NCBI RefSeq assembly: GCF_030272615.1 | Contig: NC_081412.1 | Coordinates: forward strand, 474,098,157 to 474,162,156 | Source: Cryptomeria japonica | Taxonomy: Eukaryota > Streptophyta > Pinopsida > Cupressales > Cupressaceae | Direction of reading: 5' to 3' | Length of the DNA stretch: 64,000 bases | Shown here: positions 20,100 to 32,880 of the stretch, one piece after another | Numbering within the stretch: the first letter of the stretch is position 1 | How the letters are laid out: the number at the start of each line of letters is the position of its first letter | Program-made: the position numbers and the translations under genes | Notes under the pieces: generated by a model | Database searches by the model: none | What the model was told of the DNA's origin: nothing | What the model saw: only the letters and a program-made list of their open reading frames with translations

Positions 20100-21921
20100 T
20101 GTCATTGATTCTACAGTAGTCATCATTGTCACAAAGAAACATTCAAGCAACGTTCGTAGATTTCGGTTTCAAGTACATTTGATGATAATAACGAAGCATA
20201 GCATATACAGATTTTGTTTTTAATGAAATGATGGCAGTTTTACCTTTACTCTGATTTCATTCTGGATATGATCATCTGTGCACGATACTGGGTTGAATAT
20301 GAATATGTTTATCTCTACACAGAACTGAGTTGGATACCCACATCAAACTATCTTTATCAGATTGGTCTTAAGATTTTGTTACTTTTGGTGATTGGAATCG
20401 GTTGAATCCTATAGCACTCTGTTCTTTTTATAAAGCTTCACGTTGATCTCTAGAGTTATATTTGTTTCCATCTTCCACATTTATCGAATCATATAGATAC
20501 AACTTTCTAGTGGAATAAGTTAGAAGTGGTAGTTGGTTGTATTGTTTTAATAACAATCATTAAATAATTACTAGTTGGTTCGATGTTCTCTAAAATTGGT
20601 TTTGGTTTGTTAACATCGATGGTTTCTAAATTGGTTTGTAGGTTAGTTTGTTAACCAAAACAGTTACAAACCAATTCGTAAGTGAAGGATAGTTCTTTAT
20701 AAGTTCGAGTTTGACATATGCAGATGGATATGTTAAGAGATTGAACTGAGTGAAAATTTTATTGTGAAATATGGTGATAGTGAGAGAGAAGAGGATGTAT
20801 AAGAGAACAATGTTCTTTGAATTTGCTGCGCAAAATTATGATAATAGTTATTGATGTTTTGATGATAAATAATAGATCATAACTAGAACACTGAAGTTTA
20901 CAAGACAACATATATTGGAGTTGCATAGAAACTCACTTTTAGATCGGGGGTCTCAGGTGATGAAATTCATATTTTGTTTAAAGTTATTTTTTTAAACATT
21001 TTTAATTCCAGAATCCGAATTTCTTCAGACTGAGTCAAGTGGAATATTCGTAGAGTTCTGAGAAAGATTCACAGGCTAACTAATGCTTGTCTAAATGGTT
21101 TTCTGAGGGCTATTTTCGGATCTCAAAGTTACTGTCCTTTCAGATCTCCTGCTATAAATATCTATCATACTTCTCACATCCTTAGACGCTCTTATTGACT
21201 ATTCTATTCACTCATAAAGGCTTCAACCTGTAAGTCTATTGTTTGTTGTGTTTTGATGGTGCCACTACTTCATGGCTCACTGACTGTGGCAACCTATGCT
21301 TTGGACTGCTTTGATATTCAATCTTTGTAGCATACCAAGATGACTATCTCCTTACCTTGTCTTGACTGTCCACCATTGAGTTTAGGAATAAGACTACACT
21401 TTCTTTGTTACTTCTGAATCACTGTGTTTTTGCATTTGTCTTGCATTAAAATCATTTAAATAGAATGTTATGTGCCTCTTTTTACTTGCTAGGATGAGTC
21501 GTCTTTCTTTCATTCTGTTGTCTCTTGTGCCTGGAATCTGAAATTGTTGTTCATGTATTACTCTTGTCTTCCTTGTGCATCTGGGCCCTTTGACAGTGAT
21601 CTCGTCCTTTGGTGCTCCTTGATGACCTACAACTTTTGTTGTCTAGGACAGTCATATCACTTTCTTCATAACCATGGCAATGTTCTTAACTGTGATCAGG
21701 CTCATCACAAGTTGTGGCTTCTCTACTTTCTAGAGGTATCTGTTGATACTACTGTCATTGTTGTCATTGTTGTAGGTATTTTTATGGGTTTCATCTTTTC
21801 TTTCCATTATTTTCTTTTAGCTGATGTCAAAGTTGTGTTGTCTTCAATTGCATTGTCACTTAATGACTATCATCTCATTTATTAACTGTCTTTCTAAGAA
21901 TACCTCCATCAAAATGACTTT
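20100..21921. other. Intergenic stretch
   Basis: No supported gene. A plus-strand frame of 113 codons (21544-21885) is Leu/Phe/Cys-rich and lacks a recognisable domain. An inverted repeat is noted separately at 20629-20676. Confidence 0.35.
20629..20676. repeat. Inverted repeat with 12 bp perfect arms
   Basis: Arms AATTGGTTTGTA (20629-20640) and TACAAACCAATT (20665-20676) with a 24 bp loop containing GTTAACC. Further GGTTTGTTAAC-like words lie just upstream. It could be a short hairpin, but no function is supported. Confidence 0.6.
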
Positions 21922-23204
21922 TTGAGGGGGAGGGGGAGAATCAGTTTTCACCAAACTCAAACAAATTAACCTCAACTTTAGAACTGATCAAGAGCAGTAA
22001 TACCAAAGAAAAACACCACATCAACAACACACATAACACATGGATTTTTTATGTGGAAAACTCGGTCAAGGGAAAAACTATGGTGGGAACCTACCCACAA
22101 TATGATGATACTCTGTAGTAGTATGTGTAAATATTACAATGGGGAATGCACATGCATGCAGGCACACTGTCTAGAACTTACTGCTCAAAAACAAGAAGGG
22201 CAACAACCCTGAGGAACGCTAACTATCTTACAAAGATCGGACAACAATCCAGATTACATTAACAAAAAGAATAGCATCTCCAAATGCCTGATTATAGTTT
22301 TGGTTAAGCACATTGTTTGCACAACAACACTTCTCTACTCTTCTCCACTATTGAAAGATTAATTCTCTTGTTCACGCATACAATACTCTCACACTCGCAG
22401 ATACACTTCTTGCATGATTAGAACACTTATTTATACAAATCATCAACCTTAACCTTAAGGTCAGCTCAATACATAACACCTAATTACAAAATTACATCAC
22501 ACAATACATAAATCCATAACCAGACCAATACAATGTTGGCAAGGACATAGCATGGACACAAATCAAATCCACAAACATGCAGTACTACCAAATAATTTGC
22601 CAAGATCATCCGCAACATGCTAAGCAACTGAATATGTTGCATAACACGAAGAATACCATAGAAGCAATAAAATCTTTAATAACGCACACCACAATTAATG
22701 CAGACCACCAAAACACATAGAAAGTGATCAAAGAAAATCAAAAACCAATGTGAATTCCACTGCAATCACCACAACAACTAGGATAACAAGAATCATCATT
22801 ATTCCATCACCAAATCTCATGAACACCAACTGACAAACTTAAAGATACGCTTGCAAAGTTCTAAATCATGAACCATCTAATCAGAGGACACACATGAACA
22901 TCTCAAACATTATCCAAAATTTGCAAATCAAGATATAATCATTCCCAAGTAATATGAATCAAATACAACAACTCTGCAACACTAAACCAACATAAAAACC
23001 ATCCATCACACCGGATCATAAAACTCGACCAAATCACCACATAGAAGCATGGAACTCATACTGAATCAATTAGAGATAAGTATCTCAAAACCCATTAATC
23101 CACATAAGCACATCTACAACAGATCACCCAAACCAACTCTCTGCAACATAGGAATATGTGGACATCAATGACAACAACACATTCCAATAACTCTAATATC
23201 CAAA
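21922..23204 (-). repeat. 3' LTR of the copia element
   Basis: Aligns with 27741-29074 through most of its length, from GAGGGGGAGGGGGAGAATCAG to CTCTAATATCCAA. A TATA-like TATTTATA (22429-22436, TATAAATA on the minus strand) marks the promoter. The outer end is truncated or diverged. Confidence 0.85.
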
Positions 23205-23220
23205 AATCTCCCCCTTTGGC
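23205..23220 (-). promoter_or_regulatory. Polypurine tract of the copia element
   Basis: AATCTCCCCCTTTGGC on the plus strand reads GCCAAAGGGGGAGATT on the minus strand, immediately before the 3' LTR. Confidence 0.75.
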
Positions 23221-23609
23221 ATTGATGGAAACATATGAATGTGAAAAGAAATCAATGCAAATGAGGAAAACAACAACCAACAATCTCCCTCAAAATCAAA
23301 AGGATCAGCTCCCCCTTTAACAAACAACTCAAAATACTTCAGGGTTTTTCACATGCGTTTCTCCCCCTTTCATAGCAATACCAAAGACACATATAAATCA
23401 TTATTTTTTCATGCATCTCTCCCCCTACCAATCTCTCCCCCTTAGGATAAAATCACAAATCTGAATAATTGAATCACACACTGACTACTCCCTCGGAGAA
23501 GCAACACCCACTCATCAATCCAGATATCAAGATAGGACTATGAAGTCCATCGGATCGATACAACTCAATGCATCTAGTTCATAGGAGAGGCAACCACCCC
23601 TAACTTCTC

Positions 23610-24290
23610 TCAGAGATATACAAATGTTTCTGCATGCAAAGGCTTCATGAAGATATCTACAATTTGTTCCTTTGTAGATACATACTCCAATATGACATCC
23701 TTATCACTGACTTTCTCTCTCAGAAAATGAAACTTTATTGATATATGCTTTGTCTTAGAATGCAACATCGGATTCTTTGAAATATTAATAGCATTAGAAT
23801 TGTTACTATATATAATAGTAGGCTTATTATAAACAACTCTAATATCCTTTAGCATCTGCTTCATCCAAAGTGCTTGAGTACAATTGCTAGTAGCAACAAT
23901 GTATTCAACTTCTACAATAGATAAATTAATAGAATCTTACATCTTACTTGTCCAAGAAACCAACTTCTTTATCAAAAAGAATGCTCCACTGGTAGTTCTC
24001 TTCTGGTCATCATCATCACCTACCTAATTAGCATTAAAAGTGAAATCATCATTCTTCAGATACCAGAGGCCATAATCAATTGTTCCCTTCAAGTATCTAA
24101 ATATCCTCTTCACAGTAGTAACATGACTTTCCTTAGGATCAGCCTGAAATCTTCCCACAAGACATACAACATTCATAATGTTAGGTCTAGTTGGAGTCAA
24201 ATATAGCAGTCCACCAATCATAGATCTATACAAGGTTTGGTTAGCCTTCAGAGATTCATCATCTTTTGTCATCTTGTATCCAGTCACCAT
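23610..24290 (-). pseudogene. Copia RNase H and reverse transcriptase C-terminal region (broken)
   Basis: Minus-strand pieces in order: YRSMIGGLLYLTPTRPNIMN...VKRIFRYLKGTIDYGLWY (24024-24290, the conserved connection after the reverse transcriptase), then a region around 23860-24000, then KPTIIYSNNSNAINISKNPMLHSKTKHI...VSTKEQIVDIFMKPL (23610-23864, RNase H end). The RNase H acidic residue normally in the IYCDN position reads IYSNN here, so activity would be lost even without the frame breaks. Confidence 0.85.
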
Positions 24291-24442
24291 AGGAGTCTAG
24301 GTTTAGAATCATCTAACCCAAATTTCTTCAATAATTCCTTCACATACTTAGATTGAGATATGAAAATACCTTTGTCAATCTGTATAATTTACAATCCCAG
24401 AAAGAATTTTATCTCACCTATCATAGACATCTCAAATTCATT

Positions 24443-24921
24443 TTACATTTCATTAGCAAACTTCTTACTCAATTCATCATATCCTCCAAAAATAATGTCA
24501 TCAACAAAGAATTCAACAATAAAAATATTATCATTATCAATGTTGAAGTACAAATTATTATCAGCAGTACATTTACAAAATCTCAACTTCATCAAATACT
24601 TGTCTAATCTGGCATACCAAGCTCTAGGGGCTTGTTTAAGTCCATACAACACTTCTTCAATCTGCATGCCATGTCTTCTTCATCTATCAATGAAAATCCA
24701 TCCAGTTGTTCAATGTAGACTTCTTCTTCCAACTCACCATTCAGAAAGGCTGACTTCAAATTCATTTGATAGACCTCGAATTTCTTATGAGCAGCATATG
24801 CAAGAAATAGTCTAACAACTTCAATTCTAGCTACTAGAGCAAAAGTCTCCTCAAAATATTTTTTTCTAACATCTTCTCCATCTTCATTCAGGTTATTTCC
24901 GCAAAACCTATTTAGTACCAA
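24443..24921 (-). pseudogene. Copia reverse transcriptase core (broken)
   Basis: Minus-strand frames 24604-24921 (ETFALVARIEVVRLFLAYAA, VYQMNLKSAFLNGELEEEVY) and 24443-24667 (LYGLKQAPRAWYARLDKYL, then FVDDIIFGG) overlap in different frames, so a frameshift lies near 24640. The metal-binding YVDD box reads FVDD, and the first catalytic-region word, normally QMDVK, reads QMNLK: a key aspartate is replaced by asparagine. Confidence 0.9.
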
Positions 24922-25384
24922 TTACATTCTTGTCCTTAGGTCTCAGAACAAGTTCCCATGTTTTTTGCTTCTCAATCTTATCTAACACTTCTTCCATAGA
25001 TTCTACCCAATTTTCATCTTTACAAGCTTCAGAAACAACAACATATTTAGGTTCAATTTTAGAAATCAAACATGTTATTTCAGCAAAAATCCTTCTCTCC
25101 TAATCATCACACCTTTATTTTTATCACCAATAATTTAATTCTCTGAATGATTTGATCTTACATACCTGGGGGTCTTCTGATTATTCTAATTTTTAGTCTC
25201 TCGAACTTCTTCACCAGCAACAACATCTTGAACTACTCTCTTCCGAATCACTCTGCTTCATACTCAGAGTCTCCACTTGTTTTGAAGTAACATCTTGATC
25301 ATCAGATTCATATCAACATGTTGTGATTCGCTTCTCACGATTCTCATGATTCTCACCAACCTTCACATTCCCACTTTCCACTAT

Positions 25385-26196
25385 CTATCTCAGTCTCTTG
25401 TTGTAACAACGACAAACTTTTCTCTTATTAGAAAATCCCAAAAAGATTCCTTCATCACATCTCGCATCAAATTTTACTATATCCTCATCTCTTTTGATAT
25501 AACATTTGCTTCCAAAGATTTTGAAATATCTAATTGTAGGAAGATGACCAAACCATAGCGCATAAGGAGTCTTACCGGAATCACCTTTTATATGCACCTG
25601 GTTGAATGTATATACAACAATGATAACAAATTCTCTTCAATAGATATGCAGAACATTTCTTTCAATCATCATAGTTCTAACAACATCCAAAACAGTTTTG
25701 TTCTTCCTTTCTTGAAACAACTCCATTCTGTTGAGGGGTTCCTGGAGTAGATAATTGTCTTCTGATTCCATGGTCTTCACAAAAGAAATTAAACTCACCG
25801 GAGGTAAATTATCCACCTCTGTCAGACCTCAAGTACTTTAGCATCAATCCAATCTTTGTCTCCACTCTAGCTTTTAATATTTTGAATTTATCTAGTGCCT
25901 TCACATTTCTCCCTTAGAAAAGTGACCCACATCATCCTAGAATAGTCATCAAGCAGCAACATAAAGTATTTGTCTCCCTACAAGCTTCTCACTCTAGACG
26001 GTCCACATAAATCAGTATGCACAAGATCCAATAACCCATTAGATGAATAGAGTTTGCTCTTGGATGAAATTTTTGTTTGATTTCCCAATTGATATTCTTT
26101 ACACACCAAATTAGTAGGCTTCACTATCTTAGGTAGATCTGTAATAGCTTGAGTAGAACTTATCTTAATCATGCAGTCAAAGTTAACATGACACAT
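25385..26196 (-). pseudogene. Copia integrase (broken)
   Basis: The frame 25978-26196 has VCKEYQLGNQTK and LDLVHTDLCGPSRVRSL (end of the zinc-binding domain and start of the catalytic core with its first Asp). The frame 25385-25597 has TPYALWFGHLPTIRYFKIFGSKCYI and DEGIFLGFSNKRK (end of the core). The part between is interrupted by stops. The zinc-binding CxxC reads CKEY, so one Cys is lost. Confidence 0.85.
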
Positions 26197-26373
26197 CCTT
26201 CTATGATATAACCAACTCTCATCAGTCTAATAAATCAATCGACTTTTATTACCAACATTTAGATGAAAGATATTACCTTTAGTCTTAGTTCCTGATGCAA
26301 TTTCTATACCGGAGCTATTCAAGATCTTACACTTCCCATTCTTGAATTATAAATCATATCCCTTATCAACCAT

Positions 26374-26952
26374 CTATCCAACAATCAAAAGATTATGCTT
26401 CAAACCTTCAATATATAAAACATCATCTGTATTATGCTTACTATCAAGAGAAATAGAACCTCTACCATGGATTACACAAGCGTTGTTGTCTCCAAATCTT
26501 ACTGCACCACCATCATACTTCTCCATATTCATAAATTTACCTTTATCACCTATCATGTGATGTGAACAACCACTGTCAATCACCCATTCATCTTTCTCTT
26601 GAATTTTAGCAGTCAAAGCTTTCTGTTCAACAATACAACTTGTAGTATCAACATATACCAGATAATCTTCCTTGATAGCAGTGAACATAAATTCATCTTC
26701 CAAATTCCCTTTCTCATACTCTTCATCTGTCACACCTTCATCAGCAGCATAATAAGACTTCTTTTGGTATCTATACTTGCAGCTAGGCTTGTAAGTCTTA
26801 TCATACTTTGACAATCTCTTAGCTCTTTCAAGACACCTTGAAGCAAAATGACCTATCTTATTGCATGAAAAAAATTTCAAAGGAAACTTTCCTTCATACT
26901 TACCGACTCCCTTAGGCAATCTTCTCGCAATAAGTGCTTCAAGCTCTTCCAA
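26374..26952 (-). pseudogene. Copia zinc knuckle and protease segment
   Basis: A 192-codon open piece. Near residue 30, FFSCNKIGHFASRC is a CCHC zinc knuckle whose first Cys is lost. Near residue 125, WVIDSGCSHHMIGDKGKF is the retroviral-type aspartic protease active site (DSG), followed by the usual GRGSISL and LYIEGLKHNLLIVG entry to the pre-integrase region. The piece is open within itself but cut off from gag (stop near 26955) and from integrase. Confidence 0.9.
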
Positions 26953-26961
26953 TTCTCTTCC

Positions 26962-27699
26962 CTAATCTTCCATCTCTCTCATTTCTCTTTCATATCTGGA
27001 AACCCTAGTTGATCTTTCTCCCGGATCATACTTCTGCTTCCCGGATACAGTAGCTTTAAATGCAGTCTCAGTTTTACAATGCGATTCACCAAATTCACTC
27101 AATTCAAATGTCGCAATATTTCCAACTAGCATATCCCTTGTCATAATTTTCACAATCTGGATCTCATCAATAGCATCAATTTTATATTTATAAGCATGAG
27201 GAAAAGATCTCAAACATTTAGCCACAATCTTATCTTCCTCAACAACTCCACTGACACTCATGTTCAACACAAGATTATTCACTTTAGTCATAAAGGATGA
27301 AATATTCTCATCTTCTCCCATTCTCAGAAATTCATATTTTCTTTTCAAGCTCTGCAATTTAGCGACTTTTACATGTTTTTCTCCTTCATACATGGTTTCT
27401 ATCATCTACCAAATCTCATGTGCAGTCTGCAATCCCATTACATTATTCATCTCTGCATCAATCAGGGAACTCAACAATGCTTCCTTAGCTCTTATATTAT
27501 GATCAACATATTTGATCTCAGCTGCAGTAACAAGACCATTCAGAGGAACAATGTATGCATTCTTTGTAGTCTTCCAATAATCCTCTCCAAGGCAATTCAA
27601 GTGCACTTCCATCCGATTCTTCCATATAGAGTACTTTTTTCCATCAAATCTCAGACTCTCATTTTCAAAAACAACAGTTGCCATCCCAGATCTCCCCAA
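26962..27699 (-). pseudogene. Copia gag (broken)
   Basis: Two minus-strand pieces, 27406-27699 (FDGKKYSIWKNRMEVHL, the usual gag N-terminal block) and 26962-27405 (KVAKLQSLKRKYEFLRMGEDENISSF...VNNLVLNMSVSG), lie in the same register with a stop between them. They match the UBN2/DUF4219-type gag of plant copia elements. Confidence 0.85.
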
Positions 27700-27723
27700 G
27701 TGGTCAAGCTCCTTCTAAAGGAT

Positions 27724-27740
27724 CTAGCTCTAACACCAAT
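27724..27740 (-). promoter_or_regulatory. Primer-binding site of the copia element (degraded)
   Basis: CTAGCTCTAACACCAAT on the plus strand reads ATTGGTGTTAGAGCTAG on the minus strand, a near match to TGGTATCAGAGCTAG. It abuts the 5' LTR. Confidence 0.8.
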
Positions 27741-29074
27741 TGTTAGCAATAGGGCAATGACAATGCAGGAAAACTGAGAGGGGGAGGGTGATTCAGTTCT
27801 CACCAAACTCAAACAAATTAACCTCAACTTTAGATCTGATCAAGAACAGTAATACCAAAGTTAAAGACCACGTCAACAACACACATACAAATGGATTTTT
27901 GACGTGGAAAATCGGGTCAAGGGAAAAACCACAATGGAAACCTACCCATAATATGATGATACTCTGTAGTAGAATGTATAAATATTACAATGAGGAATGC
28001 ACATACATTCAAGAACACTACCTAGAGCTCAGTTATAAAAAACAAGAAGGGAAAAAATGTTGAGGAAGGCTCACTGCCTTACAAAGATTGAACAACAATC
28101 CAAATTACATGAACTGAAAGAATAGCATCTCCAAATGCTTGATTACAGTTTTGTTTAAGCACATTGTCTGCACAAAAACACTTCTTTGCTCTTCTCCACT
28201 ATCAAAAGAATAATTTGATTGTTTGCACATACAATACTCTCACACTCGCAGATACACTTCTTGCATAATTACAAGACTTATTTATAAAAATCGTTAACCT
28301 TAACCATAAGGTTAGCTCAACACATAAGACCTAATTACAAAATTACATCACACGATACATAAATCCATTACCAGACCAATACAATGTTGGAAATGACATA
28401 GCATGGACCCAAATCAAATCCTTGAACATTCAATACAACCAAATAATTTGCCAAGATCATCTGCAACATGCTAAACCACCAAATATGTTGCATAACACGA
28501 ATAATACAAGCAGACCAATAAAACCTTTAATAACATGCAACATGATCAATGCGCACCACCAAAACACATAGAACATAATCAGAGAATATCAACAAGAAAC
28601 ATGAATTCCATCACAATCACCACAACAACTCGAATAACAAGAATCATCATTATTCCCTCACTGGACCTCAAGAACACCAACTGAAAAACTGAAAGATATA
28701 CATGTGAAGTTCTAAATCATGAACCATCCGATTAGAGGATACACATGAATGTCCCAAAAATTCTCCAAAATCTGCAACTCAAGATATAATCATTCCAAAG
28801 CAATATGAATTAAATACCACAACTCTACAACATTGAACCAACAGAAAAACCAACCATCACACTCGATCACATAACTTGACCAAATCACCACATAGAATCA
28901 TGAAACTCATACTAAATCAACTAGAGATAAGTATCTCAAAACCCATTAATTTGCATCAGCACATCTGCAATAGATCACCCAAACTAACTCTCTGCATCAC
29001 ACCAATTCTCTACAATATAGGAATATATTGACATCAATGACAACAACACATTTTAACAACTCTAATATCCAACA
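27741..29074 (-). repeat. 5' LTR of the copia element
   Basis: Starts TGTTAGCAATAGGGCAATG on the plus strand and ends CTCTAATATCCAACA, giving TG...CA ends. A TATTTATA (28279-28286) is the TATA region on the minus strand. Divergence from the other LTR is plain along its length, implying an old insertion. Confidence 0.85.
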
Positions 29075-30096
29075 GTTTTCACCTTGTGTGGCAATATCTA
29101 TAAGCAATCTGAATTTTTAACTTAAATAAGGAAAGGGTTAGTTGTAATTGTTTGCTTCACTCAATATTAGAACTAAGTAGAGAGAAAAATTGTCAAAAGT
29201 CTATAAATGTGGGACTTGATCCACAACACAATTATTAAAGTTGTCATGGTTACTCCTTTCTTGATATATACAATGAGCTATTAATGGCTATGTAAATTTT
29301 ATTAAAGGGGTCAAGTAGGTTTTAAAGGGACCTAAAACCCTTTTTACACAAAGTTGTTGTCAGAGTACCAAATGTTTTTCTATTAATGATTATGTTGATC
29401 CTTAATAACACTCTCGCCTTAAAAAGGGGCAGTCAGAAAGTTTCACAATTGTGGGACCTAATGCGACCTACGAAACAATCTTTGAGATTTTAGAAACTGA
29501 CTCTTCGATTTTTAAAGTGGTTGGAAAGAAGAGAGAATAAACAACATCCAAACTAATAGACCTTGAGGAAATGAAAAAAAAAATTCAATGCATGCAAAGC
29601 TTTCCCACCATTTAAAATTCTCCTTGATATTGGAAATAATATCAAATACCCCCACTAGCCTATCATGTATCAAATCTTGTGTTTGCACATTATATCTACA
29701 GAGCTGTCACCAATAGTGATTGAAACAATTTTTTCTTGGATTTGGATGGATTCTCATGTACTCCTCCATCCTATTCTTTGTGACATCACATGTTTTCTTG
29801 GGCAGTTCAAACTACATTAGTATGTAGTTCTTTTCTCTTCACTGTATGTGCTAAATTTTCTATATATTGTAGTCTTTGTATTTTGAAACTTACTCTATTA
29901 ATAGAGTCCAGCTTTGAAGAGCTGTTACAATTAAGGAGTCACATCATTTTGCAGTTGTGAGTGTGTAAGATGTTATGAAGAAGATTGCCATGTTTGAATA
30001 TAGACCAACAACTCAAACTGAAGATGTAATGTTTTTCATGTTTGATATTTAATATAAAAAGTTTGTTCACTTTCTCCTCCCTCTTTATTCTTAAAA
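29075..30096 (+). repeat. Possible 5' LTR remnant upstream of a primer-binding site
   Basis: The sequence before the primer-binding site at 30097 has LTR-like features: TTCTATATATTGTAG near 29857 and ATTTAATATAAAAAG near 30045 as TATA candidates. The left edge and a matching right LTR were not found. The hairpin motif at 29318-29339 lies upstream. Confidence 0.3.
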
Positions 30097-30108
30097 TGGT
30101 ATCAGAGC
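30097..30108 (+). promoter_or_regulatory. Primer-binding-site sequence, initiator tRNA-Met type
   Basis: A perfect TGGTATCAGAGC followed by CCAAGG, preceded by TTCTTAAAA. It marks the start of the interior of an LTR element whose remainder is not recognisable. Confidence 0.55.
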
Positions 30109-31500
30109 CCAAGGTTTATCGATAACCTGGAGAGCCACAAGAAAGATTGGTGTATATCGAGCTACAACTAAAGTCCCTTAATTTGATTGCAAGTTGTGTA
30201 GTGCTAGTTGTGCAATAGTCTAGGAGCTATGTAAAGCTCTCTAAGTTATGAGTTGTATCAACTGCAAGATGGTGTGAAATCCATGCGCTCCATTCTGTAG
30301 TGTTCTATTATATGTTCTATATTGTCATATTTTTGAAAGAGTAGAGTGTGCTTGTGTTTCTTGAAGGAAGATTAATGAAGGCACATAGAAGTGTCAAAGA
30401 AGTTGCTTCCCGTAAAAAATATTGTTTTGTAGAATCACTACTGCTTGAAAGAGGTGGAGTGGCTACTTAAAAAGGAAAAAAGAGCAAGATTGTTGATTTG
30501 TGAAGCTGACTACATAGACGCCAAGCACATCAATAGAAGTTGCAACAATTATCAATTTGTCATTGAACAATGGAATTGTGCCCAAGAAAAATGGGATGTC
30601 TCAAATTATTGAAGATACTGCTACCTATCACAAGAGGAGGATATTATTTTCCCTTCAATGTGATACTTGGATTGCTGAAATGAGAAAGTAAGCTTGTCAT
30701 AGTGAAGGAGAGATGTAGTTTGGATGAAAGAAACAATTATGAAGAAATCACTAAAGAGGTGTTTTTGTAGTTGATAAAGAAAGAGGAGATTGTTGAAGCT
30801 AAAGCATGCAAAGTTGCTATTCAAAATTAGTCAAAATAGGTCACTATCTTCATTGTGAAGTTGTAGTGTGGAAGAATGGTTAAGTAAATGAAGCTGTAAA
30901 AGGTATAGTATCTTTTTATTGGTGTTTTGGATTTGTGAAGATCATAGAATTTTGAAGAGAAGGTTATAGAAGTAGCCAATATACTCCTAAGGTGTTAGTA
31001 AAAGGATTTTGATGTTGCTTGTGTTCAAGATTGGAGTAAACTATTAATCAAAATACTGGATAAAGAGGAAGAAATCATTAAACTAAAAAAACAGTTGTTG
31101 GGTAGAAGGTTTGTTGTTTTTACTGTTTTTGGACCTAGAATGTTTGAAGATCAAACATTTATATGAAAGAACATCAAAGGTAAAAATTGATAAAGTTTTA
31201 GTATGTTTTGTGTTCTTTCTATTGTTAGTCTTGAAGTTTGTCCTATAGTGTGTGAGGATGCTGAGAGTTTGAGGAGAATACAAGTATAAGTCCCTAGGTT
31301 GAGAGAGAGAAAACCTAGTAATGGGATTAGTCTCCGGATAGAGTAAACCTAGGAGGAAGGCCAAGGAACCGCCGAAAAAGGCCAATTCTCAGAAGAAGGA
31401 GTAGAATGATGAAGATTTCGATCAAGAGGCTAGGCAAGACCAGCTGAGGAGACTTGCTAGGAACTAAGGAATCCTCAATAATAGATAATAATGTTTTTGA
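30109..31500 (+). other. Decayed interior sequence, no gene supported
   Basis: G- and A-rich on the plus strand with many AAGAAG/GAAG words, as in retroelement leaders or gag, but no gag motif is readable. The short frames at 30621-30824 and 31083-31385 (minus) have no domain. Confidence 0.3.
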
Positions 31501-31513
31501 TTAAGGATAAACA

Positions 31514-32357
31514 AGTTTTGAGGGGACCTGTAACCCCATACAACAGGTTTTGAAGGGACCCGAAACCCTTAGATTTTACCAAGATCTGGAACCCAAAAAA
31601 TAATGCTGCCTAGAGGAATAATCATCAGAAAACCAACAGCCCAACCACAGCTGAGACTAAAAAAGAATAGCCTCTAAAACAAACATAAGGGTTTTACTAA
31701 GGCTCCCTTAACCTTCGACTGACAACATGAGTTCTCTAGGCACCCATAAACTTCAAAGACACTAGACTACAACAAGTAGCCATACATTCAAGACCATAAC
31801 TCAGAGGGTTTTGAACAACTTCCCTAGCCAACAGTCTGGGTTTTGAACTAGCCCTGAAAACCAGCAGAGAAGGGTTTTCCCAAGCTTCCTTAACCTACAA
31901 CATAGATCTTAGGTTGCCAAAAACAAAGCCTATCCTTAAGCAAAAACCAAAACAACAAGTGGTCAGGCTGAGCCCTTGAAAACTACTAGTATCGAGCTTG
32001 CTTGTGGGTTTTACAAGGCTCGTACAACCTCAACAAGACATCAATAAAATAAACAATAAACAATAACCAAGAGGGGGATTTTGAAAGGCTTCATGAACCT
32101 TCACAATGTGTTTTAAAGTGGCTCCCATAACCAGCATGAGGGCACTCGTCACCACCCAACATCTGATCAGCACTCGCCTTCCAACACAACAACTCTCCAC
32201 CTCAATAAGAAAGGAAACCACCTCAATAGGAGCTAGAAGGAAAGAGACCAAGCACATGGAAAATGAAGCAGATAACCCCAAAACAAAGACCAGTAGCTAG
32301 CAAATAATCACATGATGCTTGGCCGGAAAGAAGGGTTTTGAAAAGGCTCCCAAAACC
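31514..32357 (+). repeat. Cluster of a 22-27 bp hairpin-like motif
   Basis: At least nine copies of a motif of the form GGTTTT - short spacer - GGGACC or GGCTCCC - short spacer - AAAACC or TTAACC occur here: 31514, 31546, 31689, 31806, 31872, 32006, 32073, 32108 and 32333. The ends are often complementary (GGTTTT with AAAACC). Spacing is irregular (about 30-200 bp). Further copies are at 29318-29339 (GGTTTTA...TAAAACC, perfect 7 bp arms) and 38201-38225. Function unknown; probably a repeated part of a decayed mobile element. Confidence 0.6.
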
Positions 32358-32880
32358 TTGAACATAAACAGAGGCCCGTACCAAATTACTGTTGTTTATG
32401 ATGGAGTGTTGGATTTAGTACCTTTTTTCTATCTTTCTAAAGATAATTGTTATAGATAGCTTTGATAGTGTTAGGAGCATGCTAGGGCTATGGTTTATTA
32501 GTTATAGTATTTCTAAGTTTCTTTGAACAACACTTTAAATGATGTCTGCGAGCCTTCCAAGAATAAGTTTAATTTTAATTTTGTGACTACTAGTAGTGTT
32601 AATCTTAACTTTAATTAGTATGGTATTAGGATTTTCTATGTTGGTATGATGCTAATTTGGTTGAATAGCCCTTGTGGGTGGGTAGGGTTTTAGGAACTTG
32701 TGTTTTCAGTTACATATGGGTGAGTTCTCTTCATGATTTTTGTCTTTCTTTTCACTATGTGATGTCAATTGGCATTTTGTTGATGGTCATTTTTGTTGTT
32801 TCTTGTCTACTTTTGTGAGGGATCAGGGCCCTTTCCCTTCAGAAAGTAATAAAAAACAATCATAAGAAAAATTAGAGGAA
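32358..32880 (+). mobile_element. Possible 3' end of a non-LTR retrotransposon
   Basis: T-rich sequence ending GGGATCAGGGCCC TTTCCCTT then AGAAAGTAATAAAAAACAATCATAAG, which resembles the 3' tail of plant LINE elements (polyadenylation-like AATAAA followed by an A-rich end). No reverse transcriptase frame is visible, so this is weak. Confidence 0.25.

Larger units (their letters stand above)
21922..29074 (-). mobile_element. Ty1/copia LTR retrotransposon, complete but inactive
   Basis: About 7.15 kb with LTRs of about 1.3 kb (21922-23204 and 27741-29074). Reading right to left it has a primer-binding site, gag, zinc knuckle, protease, integrase, reverse transcriptase, RNase H, polypurine tract and 3' LTR. 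Integrase before reverse transcriptase is the copia order. Every domain is broken by stops and frameshifts, and several key residues are altered. The left edge is less certain because the first 20-40 bp of the LTR are not recognisable there. No target duplication was confirmed. Confidence 0.9.

Noticed and set aside
24353-24815. Plus-strand frames inside the copia reverse transcriptase
   Set aside because: They are shadows of the minus-strand pol domains.
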